From: Clostridiales bacterium
GTDB lineage: Bacteria > Bacillota > Clostridia > Oscillospirales > Acutalibacteraceae
NCBI GenBank assembly: GCA_012516295.1
Contig: JAAYWU010000009.1
Location: forward strand, 1 to 18,771
Length of the DNA: 18,771 nt
Direction: 5' to 3'
Below, one piece after another: positions 15,704 to 18,771 of the stretch. Both the position numbers and the translations under genes were made by a program. The notes under the pieces were generated by a model, which was not told the origin of the DNA, made no database searches, and worked only from the letters and a program-made list of their open reading frames with translations. The first letter of the stretch is position 1. The number at the start of each line of letters is the position of its first letter.

Positions 15704-16615
15704 TTAAAGCTCTACATCGTCGTTCTTGACAATGAACTGTGAAAGCATGAAAACGACCACAACGACAATGGTGATAATCACGCCGATGGCCGCACCCGCG
15801 CCGGAATCGCGCACCGTAACCGCAGAGTTGCTCGCGCCGAATACCAATTCATACATATAGGACATCGGCGTAACCGTACTTGCGCTCAGGTTGACCGGCG
15901 AAAACAACTGGCTCCATACAAAGAAAGCCATGGTGCTGACCGTCCACAAAACGATATTCGTGCGGCAGACCCCTTTCAGAAGGGGAAGCGTAATCTTCGA
16001 AAAGCGCTGAAACACATTTGCGCCCTCAATGGTTGCCGCTTCGTAATAATCCACCGGAATCCGCTCAATGCCGCTCATCCAGATCAGCATGTGATAGCCC
16101 ACCATGCCGAAACAGTAAGCAACCAGCATGCTCCAGAACACCATTTCCGGCGACGTCCATTGCGTAGCCGCCAGCTCGTTTAAACCGATGGATTTTAAAA
16201 CGGAACTGAGCAGGCCGAAATCCGGATTATATACATAGTTAATCCACATGGTCCCCATGGCGACCGCCGAAATGACATTCGGCAGATAGATTACGGAACG
16301 CAAAAAGCTTTTCCCGTGAACGCCGCTCGTCAGGATCACGCCGAACAGCAGGGACACCACCATTACGCCGATACCGCCGACCAGCCAGATCAGGGCGATA
16401 TTTTTCAGGGAGCTTACAAATAAAGGGGTGTTGAAAAGCGTCTTGAAATTGCCAAGGCCGTTAAACTTCCACAGGGAAACGGAATCCGTCACACCCTCCA
16501 CCTTAAAAAAGCTCATGACGACGGTTCTGACCGTAGGGTACAGGAACACCATAAGGTACAACAATACCGAGGGAGCGAGGAAAAGGATGATCATGGACTT
16601 GTTTTTTGTTTTCAT
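15704..16615 (-). CDS. Carbohydrate ABC transporter permease (MalF/UgpA type)
   Basis: First permease of the sugar importer, 303 residues. The N-terminal helix (MIILFLAPSVLLYLMVFLYP) is followed by the usual long segment and five more membrane spans. The EAA loop YYEAATIEGANVFQRFSKITLPLLKG (190 onward) is well preserved. The C-terminus ends in a long hydrophobic helix (GAAIGVIITIVVVVVFMLSQFIV). ATG 16615 has GGGAGG seven bases upstream. It lies between the binding-protein gene, from which it is separated by a hairpin, and the second permease 14 bases downstream. It is the partner of that permease in one heterodimeric channel. Confidence 0.93.
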   Translation of the reverse strand: MKTKNKSMIILFLAPSVLLYLMVFLYPTVRTVVMSFFKVEGVTDSVSLWKFNGLGNFKTLFNTPLFVSSLKNIALIWLVGGIGVMVVSLLFGVILTSGVHGKSFLRSVIYLPNVISAVAMGTMWINYVYNPDFGLLSSVLKSIGLNELAATQWTSPEMVFWSMLVAYCFGMVGYHMLIWMSGIERIPVDYYEAATIEGANVFQRFSKITLPLLKGVCRTNIVLWTVSTMAFFVWSQLFSPVNLSASTVTPMSYMYELVFGASNSAVTVRDSGAGAAIGVIITIVVVVVFMLSQFIVKNDDVEL

Positions 16616-16641
16616 AAGAACCTCCCGCGATTACCATAAAC

Positions 16642-16677
16642 AAAGGGCAGCAGTGCGTAAACACAATGCCGCCCTTT
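16642..16677 (-). other. Intergenic hairpin between binding-protein and permease genes
   Basis: On the minus strand AAAGGGC (16677-16671) pairs with GCCCTTT (16648-16642), and the interior can extend (GGCA/TGCT and GTG/CAC) with bulges. Such hairpins after binding-protein genes commonly hold back transcription or protect the upstream mRNA, so more binding protein than permease is made. The T run after the stem is short (TTTGTTTA), so a partial terminator or RNA stabiliser fits better than a full stop. Confidence 0.65.
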
Positions 16678-16692
16678 CCCATGCTGAAATAA

Positions 16693-17991
16693 TTATTTCT
16701 TCATTGCATCCGCGAAGCCCTTTGCGTCAAGCTTACCGCTGACAAGGAGGGCAAAGTTTGTCTTTATTTTTGCGTTAATGTCTGCTACGTCTTCCATGCC
16801 AACCGCCCATGGATAACGGATTGTTGTTGCGTCAAGTACTGCTTTTGCTTCCGTAAGCTGCTTCGGCAAGTGGGCGTCGTTCGCCATCGGCACACCGATG
16901 GAGTTTTCCGCAAGCTTGTTGTCCCATTCGCCTGTAGTCATAAATACGATAAACTGGAAAGCCTCTTCCGCGTGCTTTGTATTCTTATTGATGCCGAAGC
17001 ATTGCGCGCCGTATTGGTTGGCGTTGGTTCCGTCGCCGTCCTTACCGACAGCCGGATACGCAAAGCTGCCCCAGTTGAAGTCCGCCGGCGCGGAATTCTT
17101 GATTTCGTTCGGAAGCCATGTTCCGTTTAAGTACATCGCAACATTCCCGCTTGCAACTTCCTGTTGGCCGGCCGGATAAATGTTCCCCGCCGCATTCTTG
17201 GAAATATAGCCCTTTTCGTACATCTCCTGCCATTGCTGGCCAAAGGTAAGGACTGCGGGGTCGTCGATCTTCTTATTTTCGACCATGGCAAGCGTCTTGT
17301 CCTTGCCAATCAGGCGGGCCATGTGGTAGCCGAACAGGGACGCCATGTAAGCGTCATCCACCGTAATCGGGGTTTTGCCGGCGGCCTTGATCTTCGCACA
17401 ATCGGCAAGCCACTCGTCCCATGTCTTCGGGGGTTCGGTAATACCGGCAGCCTTGAAGATGTCTTTATTGTACATGACCATAAAGCTGGAAGGCTGATAC
17501 GGAATGGTGGAAAGCTTCCCGTCCGGTCCCAGGGAACGGGCCAGTTCAACCAGTTTCTTGTTGATTACGTCGGTCAACGGTTTGCCGTCTGTCGTGTCGT
17601 AAGACTTCTTTGCCAGGTCTTCCACATCCAGCAGGTATTTGCCCCATGTTTTATTGACGCGCTCGATATCTTCATCGAAAATATCGATTTCCTGTCCGCC
17701 GTCCAGCGCGGGCTGGAGCGTTTTGCGGATATCGCGGCCCTGCCAGTTCACATCAACGGTTATCCCTGTTTTTTCCTTGAAAGCTTCAACCGCTTCGGCA
17801 ATGGTCTGCCCCTGCGGCTCGGTTTCGTTCCACATCGAGTAATACGTTAGTGTAACGTCGCTCTTTCCTTCGCCTTTGGATTCCCCGCCGGCAGCGGCTC
17901 CATTGGATTCCGTCGCGCCGCCGCTGCAACCTCCAAGAACCATAGCACAGGTTAATAAAACTGCCATAAGAGAACTTAACTTCCTTTTCAT
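16693..17991 (-). CDS. Extracellular sugar-binding lipoprotein of ABC transporter
   Basis: Substrate-binding protein (family 1, MalE/UgpB-like), 432 residues from MKRKLSSLMAVLL. The signal peptide ends in lipobox VLGGC (C22), followed by a Gly/Ser/Glu-rich linker. The mature part begins VTLTYYSMWNETEP and has the family features: EAFKEKTGITVDVNWQGRD, a PYQPSSFMVMYNKDIFKAAGI block, PPKTWDEWLADCAKIKAAGKTPI, GNVAMYLNGTWLP and KHAEEAFQFIVFMTTGE. ATG 17991 has AGGAGG eight bases upstream; the longer ATG 18027 includes that site and is rejected. First gene of the operon with two permeases and the DUF5107 protein. Many aromatic residues (WNE, WQG, NGTW) fit carbohydrate stacking, but the ligand is unknown. 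Confidence 0.94.
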   Translation of the reverse strand: MKRKLSSLMAVLLTCAMVLGGCSGGATESNGAAAGGESKGEGKSDVTLTYYSMWNETEPQGQTIAEAVEAFKEKTGITVDVNWQGRDIRKTLQPALDGGQEIDIFDEDIERVNKTWGKYLLDVEDLAKKSYDTTDGKPLTDVINKKLVELARSLGPDGKLSTIPYQPSSFMVMYNKDIFKAAGITEPPKTWDEWLADCAKIKAAGKTPITVDDAYMASLFGYHMARLIGKDKTLAMVENKKIDDPAVLTFGQQWQEMYEKGYISKNAAGNIYPAGQQEVASGNVAMYLNGTWLPNEIKNSAPADFNWGSFAYPAVGKDGDGTNANQYGAQCFGINKNTKHAEEAFQFIVFMTTGEWDNKLAENSIGVPMANDAHLPKQLTEAKAVLDATTIRYPWAVGMEDVADINAKIKTNFALLVSGKLDAKGFADAMKK

Positions 17992-18147
17992 TTTCGAACC
18001 TCCTAATTCTAAAATTTCAGATTTCAAGCAATTACATATTGACTAATAAAATGGACGCTCCACCTTGTTTTTTATCCAATTCGCCGTCCAATGCCTTTAT
18101 TTTAAGGGCTTTAACACAATATTGATTTAGAATTTTCAGCATAAAAT

Positions 18148-18175
18148 TTGCACAATCAATGAAACTTGCACAATC
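18148..18175. repeat. Perfect 10-bp direct repeat, candidate operator
   Basis: TTGCACAATC occurs at 18148-18157 and again at 18166-18175, 18 bases apart start to start, or about 1.7 helical turns. A weaker relative, TTGCAAATAA, starts at 18190. The pair lies between two divergent genes, about 160 bases upstream of the binding-protein ATG. Direct repeats at this kind of spacing are typical of AraC-family sites, so it may be the site for the regulator starting at 18495 (inference). Confidence 0.6.
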
Positions 18176-18412
18176 GGATCGTTTTTTAATTGCAAATAAG
18201 AAAAAATCAAGCAAACGCCCTGTTCTTCCCCTGCGAAACAGCCGGGACGCAAGGCAAGAAGGCAAGCCTGTTCATCGAATTTATGCCTTGCTATCGCCGC
18301 GCTGTCATTTTATTGCCGGCCAATCGCCACGGATTGTATAAATTTCATACGCAAAATGGCAAATATGTTCGAAAATTCTCTATTTTTAATATGATTTCCC
18401 GAAAAGATAAGG

Positions 18413-18418
18413 TATAAT
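18413..18418 (+). promoter_or_regulatory. -10 element for the plus-strand regulator gene
   Basis: A perfect TATAAT lies about 77 bases before the ATG at 18495. The hexamer 17 bases upstream (TATGAT) is a poor -35, so activity may need help from a protein. The leader carries a small hairpin, CAGGG (18454-18458) with CCCTG (18466-18470), of unknown importance. Confidence 0.5.
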
Positions 18419-18494
18419 AGTAATATGAAATTTATAGTAGGAGTGTAAAAAAACAGGGTATATTGCCCTGACTGGCGCAGATAAGGAGCGAGAA

Positions 18495-18771
18495 ATGACA
18501 CAATTCATTGGTACCAAGCTGAAACAGGAAATCGTCATCGATGAGTTGATGACCGTTCATTATTTTGAATACACCAGTAATTTTTATTTTCCGGGAGAAG
18601 CCCACGACTTCTGGGAATTCCTGTATGTGGACAAGGGGCTGGTGGACGTGACCGCCGGCGAAACCAACTATGTCCTGAAAAAAGGGGACATCATCATTGA
18701 TTTTTCCCTTTTTGACGCGGTGAAAGCCGGTTTTAAAAAAGCGGTCTTTATTATAAAGAAATCCATCGAAG
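18495..18771 (+). CDS. Cupin-like N-terminus, probable AraC-family regulator (cut by window edge)
   Basis: Ninety-two codons are visible from ATG 18495, with AAGGAG six bases upstream. The segment YFPGEAHDFWEFLYVDKGLVDVTAGETNYVLKKGDIII resembles the arabinose-binding-like cupin of AraC-type regulators (H.FWEF.YVD.G...V..G...L.KGDI). Their C-terminal helix-turn-helix domain would lie beyond the window. After GDIII the sequence (DFSLFDAVKAGFKKAVFIIKK) lacks the usual histidine-containing NEFH stretch, though the frame stays open. It is divergent from the sugar ABC operon, a common place for a dedicated AraC regulator. The domain call is moderate and the regulator role is inferred. Confidence 0.7.
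   Translation, partial: MTQFIGTKLKQEIVIDELMTVHYFEYTSNFYFPGEAHDFWEFLYVDKGLVDVTAGETNYVLKKGDIIIDFSLFDAVKAGFKKAVFIIKKSIE

Larger units (their letters stand above)
18028..18494. promoter_or_regulatory. Divergent intergenic region between sugar operon and regulator
   Basis: A 467-base AT-rich stretch without a convincing gene. It holds the TTGCACAATC direct repeats, a plus-strand TATAAT at 18413-18418, and a possible inverted repeat (GCAAGGC 18249-18255 with GCCTTGC 18285-18291). I could not find a good -35/-10 pair for the minus-strand operon; the best candidate uses TTGTGC inside the direct repeat with a poor -10 (TTCTAA) 17 bases on, which would suit an activator-dependent promoter. Short open frames here lack ribosome binding sites. 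Confidence 0.55.

Noticed and set aside
18208..18224. Catabolite-repression (cre) site near the sugar operon
   Set aside because: AAGCAAACGCCC resembles only half of the cre consensus; too few matches to claim.
18190..18417. Small plus-strand open frames in the intergenic region
   Set aside because: No ribosome binding site, low-complexity composition, and they run through the likely control elements.

Overview
The window looks like chromosomal DNA from a moderately GC-rich, Gram-positive-type Firmicute, probably a clostridial member of the Oscillospiraceae/Ruminococcaceae kind (inference). The grounds are strong GGAGG-type ribosome binding sites, a cysteine T-box riboswitch, a Bacillus-type LexA (SOS) box, type II lipoprotein signals and an ABC sugar operon without its own ATPase. 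Almost everything is transcribed from the minus strand, so transcription runs from high to low coordinates. Only the gene entering the right edge is on the plus strand.

Layout, left to right. (1) 1-254: the 5' part of an unidentified minus-strand gene that runs off the window. (2) 373-3250: a cysteine operon, cysE-cysS-ybaK, behind a T-box leader whose specifier codon (UGC) and tRNA-end contact (UGGA) both fit tRNA-Cys; it ends at a hairpin. (3) 3337-7137: recA-recX-rimO-pgsA, read from a clear sigma-A-type promoter with a LexA box upstream; the genes are nearly touching or overlapping. Two defects stand out: rimO carries an in-frame TAA, and RecA has proline where the family has its key switch glutamine. 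(4) 7135-12589: an FG-GAP-repeat lipoprotein, an OmpR-type response regulator, a sensor histidine kinase, a YqhQ-type (DUF1385) membrane protein and prmC, in a tightly packed or overlapping chain from an extended -10 promoter. (5) 12709-18027: a carbohydrate ABC transporter operon (lipoprotein binding protein, two permeases, and a DUF5107/TPR protein), ending in a strong hairpin. (6) 18028-18494: a regulatory intergenic region with a perfect 10-bp direct repeat. (7) 18495-end: the start of a divergent plus-strand gene with a cupin-like N-terminus, probably an AraC-type regulator of the transporter operon.

How it works together. Region 2 makes O-acetylserine for cysteine synthesis, charges tRNA-Cys and removes cysteine wrongly attached to tRNA-Pro, with expression expected to rise when tRNA-Cys is uncharged. 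Region 3 combines SOS recombination functions with ribosome modification and phospholipid synthesis. Region 4 looks like a surface lipoprotein plus two-component signalling unit joined to housekeeping genes. Regions 5-7 look like one uptake-and-processing locus for an unknown sugar or glycan with its own regulator. I saw no tRNA, rRNA, CRISPR array, insertion sequence or phage gene. Most of the window is ordinary; the rimO stop, the RecA substitution, the lipoprotein/two-component pairing and the DUF5107 transporter locus deserve a second look.
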